Assembly (NCBI RefSeq): GCF_030142045.1
Contig: NZ_CP126242.1
Location: 806,001 to 870,000, forward strand
DNA from: Arthrobacter sp. zg-Y919
GTDB taxonomy: Bacteria > Actinomycetota > Actinomycetes > Actinomycetales > Micrococcaceae
Direction of reading: 5' to 3'
Length of the DNA: 64,000 bases
The position numbers were made by a program, and so were the translations under genes. Each line of letters starts with the position of its first letter. The first letter of the stretch is position 1. The notes beneath the pieces were generated by a model. It saw nothing but the letters and a program-made list of their open reading frames with translations, made no database searches and had not been told where the DNA came from. This document shows, piece after piece, positions 1-12,396 of this stretch.

Positions 1-76
1 GCGGGGCATGTCGTGCTAACCATACTAGTTTGCGTGCGGGCTTAACCCAATATGGCGCGCCCAGACGTCACGGCGC

Positions 77-535
77 CTAGTCCCCGTCCACCACCCAGCA
101 GCTGTAGACGCCGCCGGTGACCGCCGGGGAATCGGTGCGGAGTTCAAGGTGCTGGCTGCTGCTGTCCGGGGCGTCCGGTCCCAGTACCACCGTCTTCCAG
201 CCGACGACGGCGTAACTTTCGTTGAGTGCCTGCACCGCGCAGGCAGCAGTGCTGCCGGCGGACTTGTCGACCTTGAAATCAACAATGACCCGGTCCTCGG
301 CAGGGAAGCTGAAGCCCACGTCCTTGGAGGTTACCGTTCCGGTGGAAGAGGGGACGTTCATCCACGCTGCGGCCCCTACCGCGGCAATGACCGCGGCGGC
401 CGCTGCAATGATGCGGGTGCGCCGGGTGAGGCGCCGCTTTGGGGCGCCGTAGCGATTGGCTAATCTGGACTCGGACGTGGAAACGTCCGGCTGCTGGGGT
501 GCCGACGTCTCGGGCTGACCTTCCGAAGTACTCAC
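77..535 (-). CDS. DUF4307 domain-containing membrane protein
   Basis: A 152-residue protein of unknown function. About 40 polar, basic residues come first, then one hydrophobic segment at about residues 42-59, then an extracytoplasmic beta-rich domain with two cysteines (C99 and C146) that could form a disulphide. This one-helix layout and the FSFPAEDRVIVDF-like core match the actinobacterial DUF4307 family. The gene is divergent from mca with only 57 bases between them, so both promoters must lie there. No role can be assigned; family membership rests on motif recall. Confidence 0.85.
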   Translation of the reverse strand: MSTSEGQPETSAPQQPDVSTSESRLANRYGAPKRRLTRRTRIIAAAAAVIAAVGAAAWMNVPSSTGTVTSKDVGFSFPAEDRVIVDFKVDKSAGSTAACAVQALNESYAVVGWKTVVLGPDAPDSSSQHLELRTDSPAVTGGVYSCWVVDGD

Positions 536-592
536 AGCCCCATTTTAGCTGGTCGATTTCCACGCCATATTCCGCTTAGCTCAGGAGTTGCC

Positions 593-1510
593 TTGTCTGC
601 CCGTGAAAGCGCCGAAATCCGGCCCACCGCTCCACTGCGCCTGCTCGCAGTACACGCCCACCCCGATGACGAGGCCAGCAAGGGTGCGGCCATGATGGCC
701 TCCTACGCCGCCACGGGCGTCGACGTGATGGTGGCCACCTGCACCGGCGGGGAACGCGGTTCCATCCTGAACCCCGGCGCCGAAGGCGATCCCGCCGGCA
801 AACGGGACCTGGCCGGACTGCGCCGCCGGGAAATGGCTGGCGCGCAGGCCGCCCTGGGTATTCAGCACCGCTGGCTGGGCTTTGCCGATTCCGGGCTGCC
901 CGAAGGCGATCCGCTGCCGGACCTGCCCTTCGGCTGCTTCGCCCTGCAGCCGCTGGAACGTGCCGCCGCGCCGCTGGTGAAGCTGGTCCGGGAGTTCCGG
1001 CCGCACGTCATCATCAGCTACGACGAAAACGGCGGCTACCCGCACCCGGACCACATCATGGCGCACAAGGTTGCCGTGGAGGCCTTCACTGCCGCCGGGG
1101 ACCCCGCACGCTACCCGGGGACCGGAGCGGCGTGGGAGCCGCTGAAGCTCTACTATGACCGTGCCTTCAACCCCGAACGGTTCCGCGCCCTGCACTTTGC
1201 CCTCGAGGAAGCGGGCCTGCAGTCCCCGTACGCCGAGCGCATCGCGGCCTGGCAGGAAACCGACACGGAGGGCCACCAGCCGCCGGCTCCCACGCATGCC
1301 ACCACTACACAGATCGAGTGCGGAGACTTCTTCGAGGTCCGTGACGAGGCACTGCGCAGCCACCGCACCCAGGTGGATCCCGAAGGATTCTTCTTCGCCG
1401 TGAGCCCGGAGATGCAGCGCAAGGTCTGGCCCTGGGAGGACTACTCCCTGATCGAGTCCCGCGTGGAAACCGAACTGCCTGAAACTGATCTGTTCGCTGG
1501 CATACGATAG
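593..1510 (+). CDS. mca: mycothiol S-conjugate amidase Mca
   Basis: A 305-residue zinc amidase of the LmbE/PIG-L fold. Mca cleaves mycothiol S-conjugates of electrophiles into GlcN-Ins and a mercapturic acid for export. The metal motif HPDDE is at residues 23-27, followed by the ASKGAA stretch typical of Mca rather than MshB, and a second histidine motif HPDH at 151-154. Full length for the family. The TTG start at 593 is chosen because AGGAG lies just upstream at about 583-587. The next two genes follow on the same strand. Its presence implies a mycothiol-producing actinobacterium. Confidence 0.93.
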   Translation: MSARESAEIRPTAPLRLLAVHAHPDDEASKGAAMMASYAATGVDVMVATCTGGERGSILNPGAEGDPAGKRDLAGLRRREMAGAQAALGIQHRWLGFADSGLPEGDPLPDLPFGCFALQPLERAAAPLVKLVREFRPHVIISYDENGGYPHPDHIMAHKVAVEAFTAAGDPARYPGTGAAWEPLKLYYDRAFNPERFRALHFALEEAGLQSPYAERIAAWQETDTEGHQPPAPTHATTTQIECGDFFEVRDEALRSHRTQVDPEGFFFAVSPEMQRKVWPWEDYSLIESRVETELPETDLFAGIR

Positions 1511-1561
1511 ACCTCGGGAACGTAGGTTCCGCCGCAGTATTGGCTAAAAGAGAGATATACC

Positions 1562-1876
1562 GTGAACTTCCTGTACAGCCTGGCTACGGCCGTTACCCCG
1601 GCACCCGAGGAGACCCTTGCGCCTGGGGTCGACCCCAGCGATGTCACACCCGGCACGCTCGGGTTCCTCTTCACCCTCTTTATGGTGATCGCGATCATTT
1701 TCCTGATCCGCGATATGACCAAGCGCATCCGCCGGGTGCGTTACCGCGAGCAGCTGGTCACCGAGAAGCTGGAACGCGAAGCTGCCGCCGCCCCCGACGC
1801 CGCCGGACCCGTGCCCGCCAAGAGCACCCCCAGTGCTCCTGAGGACCGGGACACCACCTGGGACCACCTGAAGTAG
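1562..1876 (+). CDS. small single-pass membrane protein
   Basis: A 104-residue protein with a short N-terminus, one strong hydrophobic helix at about residues 32-49 ([15 protein letters not shown]), a basic juxtamembrane patch ([10 protein letters not shown]) and a charged Ala/Pro-rich tail. The basic patch after the helix suggests the C-terminus is cytoplasmic. The GTG start follows a purine-rich AGAGAG tract. It sits between mca and the DUF255 gene, 10 bases before the latter, so they are probably co-transcribed. I recognise it only as a conserved actinobacterial neighbour of mca; function unknown. Confidence 0.8.
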   Translation: MNFLYSLATAVTPAPEETLAPGVDPSDVTPGTLGFLFTLFMVIAIIFLIRDMTKRIRRVRYREQLVTEKLEREAAAAPDAAGPVPAKSTPSAPEDRDTTWDHLK

Positions 1877-1886
1877 CAGGCACACC

Positions 1887-3998
1887 ATGGCTGAAAGACT
1901 GAGGAAGCAGGCATCGGCCTACCTCCGCCAGCATGCGGACAACCCGGTTGACTGGTGGCCCTTCGGCGAAGAAGCCTTCGCCGAAGCCCGCCGCCGAAAT
2001 GTCCCAGTCTTTATTTCCGTGGGCTACGCGGCCTGTCACTGGTGCCATGTGATGGCCCACGAATCCTTCGAGGATGCCGCCACAGCGCAGTACCTGAACG
2101 AGTTCTTCGTCTCGGTGAAGGTGGACCGCGAGGAACGCCCGGACGTCGACGCCGTGTATATGGCAGCCACCCAGGCACTCACCGGCCAGGGCGGCTGGCC
2201 GATGAGCGTGTTCACCCTCCCTGATGGGCGCACCTTCTACGCCGGCACGTATTTCCCGCCCCGGCAGCTGCAGGGCATGCCGTCCTTCCGGCAGGTGCTG
2301 GAGGCGGTTTCCTCCGCCTGGCGGGACCGCCCGGAGGAAGTAGAGGCCAGCGCGGCCCAGATCGCCGCGCACCTGGCCTCGGCCCAGGCCGGCAACCGCC
2401 GGCTGGTCGGTACCCTGGAGCTTGCCCCCGGCGGGTCTGGCCCGCTCTCCGGTGAGGTGCTTGCCACAGCGGTGGAGACCGTCGCCGAGCAGGAAGATCC
2501 CCGTTTCGGCGGACTCGGAGGTGCTCCGAAGTTCCCGCCGTCGCCCCTGCTGCGGTTCCTCCTCGAGTACGGTTCCACCGGGCGGCCCGCAGCCGGCACC
2601 GCTGCCGCCGTCGCCGACCGCACCATGGAAACCATGGCCCGCAGCGGGCTGTACGACCAGCTCGAAGGGGGCTTCGCCCGGTACACGGTGGACCGCGCCT
2701 GGGCTGTTCCGCACTTCGAAAAAATGCTTTACGACAACGCCCAGCTGCTGCGCCTCTACGCCCACTGGAGCCGCTCGGCACCCACCGGAGATCAGCGGAA
2801 CCTGGCACTGCAGGTCAGTACAGATACTGCGGCCTGGCTTGCCAAACGGCTGCGCGTGGACGGGGGAGGGTTCGCCTCCTCGCTCGATGCCGACACCCTC
2901 GTGGACGGGCAGCGGCGGGAGGGTGCCACCTATGTGTGGACCTCTGATGAGCTGCGCTCCGTGCTGGCCGGCGCCGGTCCGGATACAGATGCCGTCCTGG
3001 CCCTGCTTGACCTTGACACCGGGCGGATGGAGGACGGCGCCTCAACCCTGCACTTTGGGCGCAGCCTCGCGCCGGAGGAGGACCAGCTGTGGCAGCGTTA
3101 CCGGCCCGACCTGCTGGCGGCCCGGGACCGGCGGCCCCAGCCGGACCGGGATGACAAGGTCGTCGCGGGTTGGAACGGGCTGGCCATAGCGGGCCTGGCC
3201 GATGCTGCCGTGGCCCTGGCGGACGCAGGCTCCGTTCAGGCTGCCGGGCTGCTGGACCTGGCGCGGGAGGCCGCGGCCTACCTGCTCCGCGTCCATTACC
3301 GGGACGGCATTCTGGCCCGGGTGTCCCACAACGGCAGGGCCTCGGGCATCGAGGGCCTGCTGGAAGATTATGCGGGCACTGCGGAGGGCCTGTTTGCGCT
3401 TTTCGCGGCCACGGGCGAGGAAAAGTGGTACCTGGCCGCCGAGGAGCTGGTCCTGGCTGCAGAGCAGCGGTTCATTTCCGAAGGGACCCTCCAGGACACC
3501 GCCGTGCGCACTGACCAGCTGGCCGCTGCGCAGGGATCACTTTCCGCCGCCGATCCCATGGACGGCCCCACACCCAGCGGAACCGCCTTGTTTGCCGGGG
3601 TGCTGGTCACCTACGCGGCGTATTCGGGTTCCTCCCGGCACCGTGCCCTCGCCGAAGCGCTGCTGTCCCATGTGCAGCTGGTGGCGGCACGTGCGCCCCG
3701 GGCCGGCGGCTGGGCCATGTCCGTCCTGACGCAGGCATTGGAAGGTCCGCTGGAACTGGCCGTGACCGGCAGCGATCCCGTCTTGGTGGAGCAGCTGCTG
3801 CGGGCCGGCAGGAGCGCGGGCGGGCCCGGCGTCGTCGTCGCCCGCGGACCGGGCACGCAGACGCAGGTTCCGCTGCTGCGTGGCCGGACCGCCCCGGACG
3901 GCGGCGCCCTGGCCTACCTGTGCCGGGGCATGGTCTGCAGCCGCCCGGCCGCGGATCCCCAGGAGCTGGTGGAGCAGTTCCGCGGACTGCGTTCCTAG
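1887..3998 (+). CDS. thioredoxin domain-containing protein, DUF255 (YyaL/SSP411-like)
   Basis: A 703-residue two-domain protein. The N-terminal DUF255 thioredoxin fold carries a CHWC redox-type motif at residues 50-53, preceded by the family hallmark [13 protein letters not shown]. The rest is an alpha/alpha-barrel related to N-acylglucosamine 2-epimerases (motifs [24 protein letters not shown]). The biochemical role of bacterial YyaL proteins is not settled. It is full length and cytoplasmic, with no signal peptide. Its stop codon shares the palindrome CTAG with the stop of the convergent trhA gene, so the two genes overlap by four bases. Confidence 0.9.
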   Translation: MAERLRKQASAYLRQHADNPVDWWPFGEEAFAEARRRNVPVFISVGYAACHWCHVMAHESFEDAATAQYLNEFFVSVKVDREERPDVDAVYMAATQALTGQGGWPMSVFTLPDGRTFYAGTYFPPRQLQGMPSFRQVLEAVSSAWRDRPEEVEASAAQIAAHLASAQAGNRRLVGTLELAPGGSGPLSGEVLATAVETVAEQEDPRFGGLGGAPKFPPSPLLRFLLEYGSTGRPAAGTAAAVADRTMETMARSGLYDQLEGGFARYTVDRAWAVPHFEKMLYDNAQLLRLYAHWSRSAPTGDQRNLALQVSTDTAAWLAKRLRVDGGGFASSLDADTLVDGQRREGATYVWTSDELRSVLAGAGPDTDAVLALLDLDTGRMEDGASTLHFGRSLAPEEDQLWQRYRPDLLAARDRRPQPDRDDKVVAGWNGLAIAGLADAAVALADAGSVQAAGLLDLAREAAAYLLRVHYRDGILARVSHNGRASGIEGLLEDYAGTAEGLFALFAATGEEKWYLAAEELVLAAEQRFISEGTLQDTAVRTDQLAAAQGSLSAADPMDGPTPSGTALFAGVLVTYAAYSGSSRHRALAEALLSHVQLVAARAPRAGGWAMSVLTQALEGPLELAVTGSDPVLVEQLLRAGRSAGGPGVVVARGPGTQTQVPLLRGRTAPDGGALAYLCRGMVCSRPAADPQELVEQFRGLRS

Positions 3999-4747
3999 CC
4001 GGCCACTGAGCGGACAGCCAGCATGATCGCCGCGTAGTGCGCGGCGAATCCGGCCAGCGTCAGGGCATGGAAGATCTCATGGAAACCGAACCAGTCCACG
4101 GACGGATTGGGTTTCTTCATGGCGTACATCACGGCGCCGGCGATGTACGCCACGCCGCCCACGCAGATAAGGATTGCCGCCGTGGGGTTGGTGCCGTAGA
4201 AATCCGGAATGTAGAACAGGGAAGCGCAGCCCAGGGCGATATAGACGGGGGTGTAGAGCCAGCGGGGCGCGTTCAGCCAGAGCAGCCGGAAGGCGACCCC
4301 GACGAGGGCGCCGGACCAGATGATCCACAGCAGCGTCGAGGCGCTCTCCCGGGGGAGCAGGGACCAGGCAAGCGGGGTATAGGAGCCGGCGATCACCAGC
4401 ATGATGTTGGTGTGGTCCAGGCGCTTAAGTACCCGTTTGACCTTGGGGGACCAGTTGCCGCGGTGGTAGACGGCGCTGGTGCCGAACAACAGCACACCGG
4501 TGAAGGCGTAGATGGCCGAGGCAATCCGGGTGCCGGTGGTCGGGGCCACGGACACGAGGATGATCCCGGCCGCGAGGGCCAGGGGAGTGGCGCCGGCATG
4601 CAGCCAGCCACGCAGGCGCGGCTTGACTTCGAGTTCTTCGGCAATGGCTTCAACGGCGTTTTCAAGGGGGCCGGGCGCGGTCCGGGACTCCGGATCATGC
4701 TGGGCGGGAACACCTGTTGGGCGGGCGGAAAATGGTGACGAATCCAT
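3995..4747 (-). CDS. trhA: PAQR family hemolysin III / TrhA-type membrane protein
   Basis: A 250-residue membrane protein with about seven hydrophobic segments after a 50-residue polar N-terminus. Family markers: SAVYHRG in the first part, [15 protein letters not shown] in the middle, and the terminal [17 protein letters not shown]. These histidines form the presumed metal site of the PAQR/CREST superfamily. Bacterial TrhA has been linked to membrane-energetics homeostasis; the hemolysin name is historical. It is transcribed divergently from uppS across a 183-base spacer in which I could not place a convincing promoter. Confidence 0.9.
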   Translation of the reverse strand: MDSSPFSARPTGVPAQHDPESRTAPGPLENAVEAIAEELEVKPRLRGWLHAGATPLALAAGIILVSVAPTTGTRIASAIYAFTGVLLFGTSAVYHRGNWSPKVKRVLKRLDHTNIMLVIAGSYTPLAWSLLPRESASTLLWIIWSGALVGVAFRLLWLNAPRWLYTPVYIALGCASLFYIPDFYGTNPTAAILICVGGVAYIAGAVMYAMKKPNPSVDWFGFHEIFHALTLAGFAAHYAAIMLAVRSVAG

Positions 4748-4930
4748 AACGGAATTCTAACTTACGATCGGGTAACTTAGCGCGAGGCGGGTCGTTGCCC
4801 CCGCCGGTCGGCGCACCGGCAAGCCGGGCTAGCGGTAGCCTAGGAGAAGATTTTTCTACTTTGGGCAGAGCCGGAGCCTGCGGAACGTTCAGTTGCGTCT
4901 GTCCCGGACCCCAGGCACGTGAGGCAAACA

Positions 4931-5692
4931 ATGAAATTCCCCGGTGTTGTCTACGCCTACTACGAGCGTAAGCTGCGGCGGTCCCTGATTGGAGACCGCA
5001 TCCCCGAACACATCGGGGTAATGGTGGATGGAAACCGGCGGTGGGCCAAACTCGCCGGTGCGCCCACCAGCGACGGGCACCAGGCCGGAGCGGACAAGAT
5101 CCTGGAGTTCCTGGGCTGGTGCCAGGAACTCGGTGTGCGGATGGTGACCCTCTACATGCTCTCCACCGACAACCTGAACCGTGACGCGGACGAGCTGGAA
5201 CCGCTGCTGGACATTATCGGCAACACCCTGGACCGCCTGGGCGAAGAGGGCAACCTGCGGGTCCAGCCGGTGGGGGCCCTGGAGATCCTTCCGTCACGGC
5301 TGGCCAAGCAGCTCACTGAGCTCGGCGACAGCACCGGCGACGCCGACGGGCTGCATGTAAACGTGGCCATCGGCTACGGCGGGCGGCGGGAAATTGTCGA
5401 CGCCGTCAAGGAACTCCTGCGGGACGCTGACGCCGAGGACAAGTCAATCGCGGAAGTAACCGAGGAAATCTCCGACACCAAAATTTCCGAATACCTTTAC
5501 ACCCGCGGCCAGCCGGACCCGGAACTGGTCATCAGGACCTCCGGCGAGCAGCGTCTCTCCGGCTTCCTGATGTGGCAGAGCGCCTACAGCGAGTTCTATT
5601 TCTGCGAAGCACTGTGGCCGGATTTCCGGCGGGTGGACTTCCTGCGGGCCCTGCGTGACTACGCCAACAGGCAGCGGCGCTTCGGTTCCTGA
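4931..5692 (+). CDS. uppS: isoprenyl transferase (cis-prenyl diphosphate synthase)
   Basis: A 253-residue cis-prenyltransferase that condenses isopentenyl diphosphate onto an allylic primer to make the polyprenyl carrier for cell-wall synthesis. The catalytic-aspartate motif VMVDGNRRWAK is at about residues 30-40, and the C-terminal RTSGEQRLSGF and WQSAYSEFYF motifs are intact. ATG 4931 is chosen because GAGG lies six bases upstream; an in-frame GTG at 4919 would place that Shine-Dalgarno inside the gene. Actinobacteria often carry two paralogues (Z-farnesyl and decaprenyl synthases); chain length cannot be read from the sequence. Confidence 0.92.
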   Translation: MKFPGVVYAYYERKLRRSLIGDRIPEHIGVMVDGNRRWAKLAGAPTSDGHQAGADKILEFLGWCQELGVRMVTLYMLSTDNLNRDADELEPLLDIIGNTLDRLGEEGNLRVQPVGALEILPSRLAKQLTELGDSTGDADGLHVNVAIGYGGRREIVDAVKELLRDADAEDKSIAEVTEEISDTKISEYLYTRGQPDPELVIRTSGEQRLSGFLMWQSAYSEFYFCEALWPDFRRVDFLRALRDYANRQRRFGS

Positions 5693-5845
5693 ACCGCCTT
5701 CCCTGTGCGGCCGCCGACGGCCGTGTCCTGCTGCGGAACAGCGGGCCGCGGGCGTACTTTGGTGCTATCGGTCAGCTTAGGTGCCGGCCGAACTGTGTTT
5801 CATCCAGCGACCGGGGCCTTGGGGCGCCCCTGACGGGAGTTCCAC

Positions 5846-7174
5846 ATGGCAGCTGAACAGCAGGAAAATGCAGCGGAATCCGGGAGGTCCAGCTTTGTGC
5901 TGGACACTTCGGTGCTTTTGTCCGATCCCCGGGCGATACTCCGGTTTGCCGAACACGAGGTGATTCTTCCCCTGGTGGTGATTACCGAACTAGAGCGCAA
6001 GCGGCAGGATCCCGAGCTGGGCTATTTCGCGCGGAATGCCCTACGCCTGTTGGATGACCTGCGCGTTCAGCACGGCGGCCTCGGAGCGGCCATTCCCCTG
6101 GGGGACAACGGCGGCACACTGCGGGTGGAGCTGAACCACATCTCCACGGACGTCCTGCCCGCCGGTATCCGGGGAAGCGACAATGACAGCCGGATCCTGG
6201 CCGTCGCCAAGAGCCTGGCCGACGGCGGCCGGAACGTCACCGTGGTGTCCAAGGACCTGCCCATGCGGGTGAAGGCCTCGGCGATGGGGCTGGCCGCGGA
6301 TGAATACCGCAACGAACTGGTCCGGGATTCGGGCTGGACCGGAGTGGCCGAACTGGACATCTCCGACGCGGACATGGCGCTGCTCTACGACCACCAGGCG
6401 CTGTTGATCCCCGAAGCCGCGGAACTTCCCGTCAACACGGGTGCGGTACTGATGGCCGGGCGTGCTTCCGCCCTCGGCCGGGTGGGCGCCGATAAGCGGC
6501 TGCGGCTGGTGCGCGGGGACCGGGACGTCTTTGGGCTGCACGGACGCTCGGCCGAACAGCGGCTGGCCATCGACCTGCTGATGGACCGCGAGGTGGGGAT
6601 AGTCTCGCTGGGCGGACGGGCCGGTACCGGAAAGTCCGCGCTGGCACTGTGTGCCGGGCTGGAAGCGGTACTCGAACGCCGGGAACACCGCAAGGTCATG
6701 GTGTTCCGGCCGCTTTACGCCGTGGGCGGGCAGGAACTCGGCTACCTCCCCGGCACCGAGGCCGAAAAAATGGGGCCCTGGGGGCAGGCGGTCTTCGACA
6801 CCCTGGAGGCGCTCGTCTCACCGGAGGTGGTGGAAGAGGTCCTGGACCGCGGCATGCTCGAGGTGCTGCCCCTGACTCACATCAGGGGGCGCTCCCTCCA
6901 CGACGCGTTCGTGATCGTGGACGAGGCGCAGTCGCTGGAGAAAAACGTCCTGCTCACCGTCCTGTCCCGGATTGGACAGAATTCCAAGGTGGTCCTGACC
7001 CACGACGTCGCCCAACGCGACAACCTGCGGGTGGGCCGGCACGACGGCGTTGCTGCCGTGGTCGAGACGCTCAAGGGCCATCCGTTGTTCGGGCACGTGA
7101 CGCTGACCCGCTCCGAGCGTTCGCCCATCGCGGCACTCGTGACGGAACTCCTGGAGGAAGGACAGATCGGCTAG
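5846..7174 (+). CDS. PhoH family protein with N-terminal PIN domain
   Basis: A 442-residue fusion of a PIN ribonuclease domain (about residues 17-150, opening with [12 protein letters not shown]) and a PhoH-type P-loop ATPase (about 235-442). Walker [10 protein letters not shown] is near residue 256 and Walker [10 protein letters not shown] near 355. This is the PhoH2 architecture; in mycobacteria PhoH2 acts as an RNA helicase/ribonuclease and can be paired with a small antitoxin, PhoAT. I see no convincing antitoxin ORF in the 150 bases upstream. Probably monocistronic or weakly coupled to uppS. Confidence 0.92.
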   Translation: MAAEQQENAAESGRSSFVLDTSVLLSDPRAILRFAEHEVILPLVVITELERKRQDPELGYFARNALRLLDDLRVQHGGLGAAIPLGDNGGTLRVELNHISTDVLPAGIRGSDNDSRILAVAKSLADGGRNVTVVSKDLPMRVKASAMGLAADEYRNELVRDSGWTGVAELDISDADMALLYDHQALLIPEAAELPVNTGAVLMAGRASALGRVGADKRLRLVRGDRDVFGLHGRSAEQRLAIDLLMDREVGIVSLGGRAGTGKSALALCAGLEAVLERREHRKVMVFRPLYAVGGQELGYLPGTEAEKMGPWGQAVFDTLEALVSPEVVEEVLDRGMLEVLPLTHIRGRSLHDAFVIVDEAQSLEKNVLLTVLSRIGQNSKVVLTHDVAQRDNLRVGRHDGVAAVVETLKGHPLFGHVTLTRSERSPIAALVTELLEEGQIG

Positions 7175-7236
7175 CTTGTCCACAGCACCTGGCCGGTGTT
7201 CCGCGGAGGACTCCCGGGGTCGGTACGGTGGGCCCC

Positions 7237-7770
7237 ATGGTGGAGATCCTGGCGGGTTACTACGGTGCGGGTGCGGCCGGAACGGCGGGTGCTTCCGTCG
7301 CCGCGGTCCTGCTGGGTGCGGCCCTTGCCTGGTTCGCGGCTGTGGGCCTCCGGCTGGCCGTGATCGATATCCGCACCCGGCGGCTGCCCAACGGGCTGGT
7401 CCTGCCCTCCTACCCGGTTGCGGGGGTGCTGCTGGCCGGTGCCGCGCTCGCCGCCGGGGAACCGGACCGGATTGCCGCCATGCTGCTGGGTGCGGCAGGG
7501 CTGTGGGCCGGGTTCTTCGCGCTGAGGCTGGCGAATCCTGCGGGCCTGGGCTTCGGGGACGTGAAGCTTGCCGGACTGCTGGGCCTCTATCTGGGTTTTC
7601 TCGGCGCCGGCCACGTCCTGGCCGGGATGGTGGCGGCGTTTGTTTTCGGCGGCATCGGCGGGGTGGTGCTGATCCTCACCGGCCGCGGCACGGCGTCGTC
7701 GACGGTGGCCTTTGGCCCGTTCCTGCTCCTGGGATCCGCCGTGGCCATGATGGTCCCTGCCCTACAGTAG
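7237..7770 (+). CDS. prepilin peptidase, A24 family (TadV/CpaA-like)
   Basis: A 177-residue polytopic membrane aspartyl protease that would cleave type IV prepilin or Flp-pilin leader peptides. Both catalytic aspartates are present: D44 in VIDIRTRRLPN and D108 in GFGDVKL. The N-terminal methyltransferase domain of PilD is missing, as in the short TadV/CpaA subgroup. The start is uncertain: GGAGGA lies 27 bases before ATG 7237, and an in-frame GTG at 7228 is closer. No pilin or Tad secretion genes occur in this window, so its substrates must be encoded elsewhere. Confidence 0.85.
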   Translation: MVEILAGYYGAGAAGTAGASVAAVLLGAALAWFAAVGLRLAVIDIRTRRLPNGLVLPSYPVAGVLLAGAALAAGEPDRIAAMLLGAAGLWAGFFALRLANPAGLGFGDVKLAGLLGLYLGFLGAGHVLAGMVAAFVFGGIGGVVLILTGRGTASSTVAFGPFLLLGSAVAMMVPALQ

Positions 7771-7774
7771 GAGG

Positions 7775-8245
7775 ATGCCTACCCCAGATTTTGTCCTGTC
7801 CCTGCGCGAACGGATAGGGCACGATCCGCTCTGGCTGCCCGGCGTCACGGCCGTGGTGTTTAACGCCGCGGAGCAGGTCCTGCTGGGCCGGCGGGCGGAT
7901 AACGGACGGTGGGCGCTGATCACCGGCATGCTCGAACCCGGGGAAGAAGCCGGGCCGGGTGCCCTGCGTGAAGTGGAAGAAGAAACCGGCGTCCACGCGG
8001 AGCTTGAACACCTCATCCATGTGGGCGCCCACGGTCCGGTGACCTTTCCGAACGGCGACGTGTGCTCCTTCCTGAACCTCGCCTTCAGCTGCCGGTATCT
8101 CTCCGGTTCCGCGCGGGTGAACGACGACGAATCCACCAAGGTGGGCTGGTACGCCCTGGATGACCTGCCGCCGCTGAGCGACCGGCACCGCATGCTGATT
8201 GACCTGGCCCGCACGGCGACCGGTGTTCCCGTCTTCGAGCGCTGA
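7775..8245 (+). CDS. Nudix hydrolase
   Basis: A 156-residue Nudix hydrolase with an intact Nudix box between G51 and V73 (GMLEPGEE, then REVEEETGV). It hydrolyses a nucleoside diphosphate linked to another moiety; the substrate cannot be predicted. Five bases separate it from the prepilin peptidase stop, and AGGAGG abuts the ATG, giving an unusually short spacing. It ends just before a strong hairpin terminator shared with the convergent MFS gene. Confidence 0.9.
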   Translation: MPTPDFVLSLRERIGHDPLWLPGVTAVVFNAAEQVLLGRRADNGRWALITGMLEPGEEAGPGALREVEEETGVHAELEHLIHVGAHGPVTFPNGDVCSFLNLAFSCRYLSGSARVNDDESTKVGWYALDDLPPLSDRHRMLIDLARTATGVPVFER

Positions 8246-8266
8246 GCCACTGACAACCCAAACAGG

Positions 8267-8300
8267 AAAGGGCCGCCCCGCAGCAGCGGGACGGCCCTTT
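8267..8300. terminator. bidirectional Rho-independent terminator
   Basis: Two 15-base arms (8267-8281 and 8286-8300) pair with a single mismatch around the loop AGCA. The left arm begins AAAGGG and the right arm ends CCCTTT, so a short U-run follows the stem on either strand. It sits between the convergent Nudix and MFS genes. Confidence 0.8.
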
Positions 8301-8325
8301 CGCCGGTTAATGCAAAACGAATCCG

Positions 8326-10793
<2,468 letters not shown>

Positions 10794-10850
10794 CAGAGTG
10801 CAAATTGTGCCCGGGGATGTGTCGGGCGCGCCGGACGCACGGGGCAGAGC

Positions 10851-10882
10851 AAAGGAGCGCCCGGATGTCCGGACGCTCCTTT
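10851..10882. terminator. hairpin terminator beyond fumC
   Basis: Two 15-base arms (10851-10865, 10868-10882) pair with one mismatch around a two-base centre. The arms start AAAGGAGC and end GCTCCTTT, giving U-tracts in both directions. A second GC-rich stem (10895-10902 with 10919-10926) lies closer to the fumC stop. Together they would stop fumC transcription before the tetR promoter region. Confidence 0.7.
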
Positions 10883-10933
10883 GGCTGAAATGAACCGCCC
10901 CGGCTGTGGCTGATACCCGCCGGGGCCGGGGTA

Positions 10934-12355
10934 CTAGGCCTGCGGCGGCTTCGTCATCGACAGGACGTCCAGTGCCTTGTCCAGCTGCTCCACGGTCAGC
11001 TCACCGCGTTCCAGATAGCCGAGATCCTCGACGGCCTGGCGGATGGTTTTGCCTTCCTTGACCGAGTACTTGGCGATCTTCGCCGCGTTTTCGTAGCCGA
11101 TGAACTTGTTCAGCGGAGTCACGATGGACGGGGAGGCTTCGGCCAGGTAGCGGGCGCGCTCCACATTGGCCTCGATGCCGTCGATCATCTTGTCCGCCAT
11201 CACGACGGAGGAATTGGCCAGGAGGCGGATGGACTCCAGCAGGTTCGCGGCGATCACCGGGATACCCACGTTGAGTTCGAAGTAGCCGAAGGTTCCGGCC
11301 CAGGCCACGGCGGCGTCGTTACCCACCACCTGGGCGGCAACCTGGAGGACGGCCTCGGAGATGACGGGGTTGACCTTGCCCGGCATGATCGAGGAGCCCG
11401 GCTGCAGATCGGGGATGGCAATCTCGCCCAGGCCCGTGTTGGGGCCGGAGCCCATCCAACGCAGGTCATTGGCGATCTTGGAGAAGGAGACGGCGATGGT
11501 GCGGAGCATGCCGGAAACCTCGACCAGCGCATCGCGGTTGGCCTGGGCCTCGAAGTGGTCGCGGGCCTCGGTCAGCGGCAGCCCGGTGTCGGCCGCCAGC
11601 AGCTCGATCACGCGCTGCGGGAAGCCTGCAGGGGTGTTGATGCCGGTGCCGACGGCGGTGCCGCCCAGCGGAACCTCTGCCACGCGGGGGAGCGAGGCGT
11701 TGACCCGCTCGATGCCGTAGCGGACCTGGGCAGCGTAGCCGCCGAATTCCTGGCCGAGCGTGACCGGGGTGGCATCCATCAGATGGGTACGGCCGGACTT
11801 GACGACGTCCTTGAACTCCTCGGCCTTGCGCTCCAGGGACCCGGCAAGGTGTTCCAGGGCGGGGATCAGCTTGTTGATCAGTGCGGACGTGGCTGCAACG
11901 TGAACCGACGTCGGAAAGACATCATTGGAGGACTGCGAAGCGTTGACGTGGTCGTTGGGGTGGACAGTTGTCTCGCTGCCGGCGTCCTTCAGTGCCCGGG
12001 TGGCCAGCTCGGCCAGGACCTCGTTGGTGTTCATATTCGAGGAGGTGCCGGAACCGGTCTGGAAAATATCGATCGGGAACTGGTCGTTGTACGTGCCGCC
12101 GGCCACGGCATCGGCCGCTTTTTCAATGGCCCGGGCGCGCTCTTCGTCGAGCACCCCCAGTTCGGCGTTGGCGGTCGCTGCGGCCTTCTTGATCCGGGCG
12201 AGCGCTTCGATGTGCGAGGGTTCCAGCGTGGTGCCGGAAATGGGGAAGTTCTCGACCGCGCGCTGTGTCTGGGCGCGGTAGAGTGCGGAGGCCGGAACGC
12301 GGACCTCACCCATGGTGTCGTGTTCGATGCGGTATTCGGGGGTGTCGGAAGTCAT
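10934..12355 (-). CDS. fumC: class II fumarate hydratase
   Basis: A 473-residue iron-independent fumarase interconverting fumarate and malate in the TCA cycle. The superfamily signature [11 protein letters not shown] is at about residue 317, and upstream [15 protein letters not shown] and [15 protein letters not shown] motifs complete the composite active site of the homotetramer. Full length for the family. It is the last gene of a DUF4245-carbonic anhydrase-fumC run with gaps of 45 and 41 bases, so probably one operon. Argininosuccinate lyase and aspartase share the fold, but the motif set fits fumarase. Confidence 0.95.
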   Translation of the reverse strand: MTSDTPEYRIEHDTMGEVRVPASALYRAQTQRAVENFPISGTTLEPSHIEALARIKKAAATANAELGVLDEERARAIEKAADAVAGGTYNDQFPIDIFQTGSGTSSNMNTNEVLAELATRALKDAGSETTVHPNDHVNASQSSNDVFPTSVHVAATSALINKLIPALEHLAGSLERKAEEFKDVVKSGRTHLMDATPVTLGQEFGGYAAQVRYGIERVNASLPRVAEVPLGGTAVGTGINTPAGFPQRVIELLAADTGLPLTEARDHFEAQANRDALVEVSGMLRTIAVSFSKIANDLRWMGSGPNTGLGEIAIPDLQPGSSIMPGKVNPVISEAVLQVAAQVVGNDAAVAWAGTFGYFELNVGIPVIAANLLESIRLLANSSVVMADKMIDGIEANVERARYLAEASPSIVTPLNKFIGYENAAKIAKYSVKEGKTIRQAVEDLGYLERGELTVEQLDKALDVLSMTKPPQA

Positions 12356-12396
12356 GCTCCCCAGCCTAATCTCCGAACGCGCCGCAGTGATAACCG

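Noticed and set aside
5781..5963. PhoAT-like antitoxin ORF overlapping phoH
   Set aside because: The 60-codon frame has Trp/Pro/Cys-rich shadow composition, no ribosome-binding site and runs out of frame through the PIN domain.
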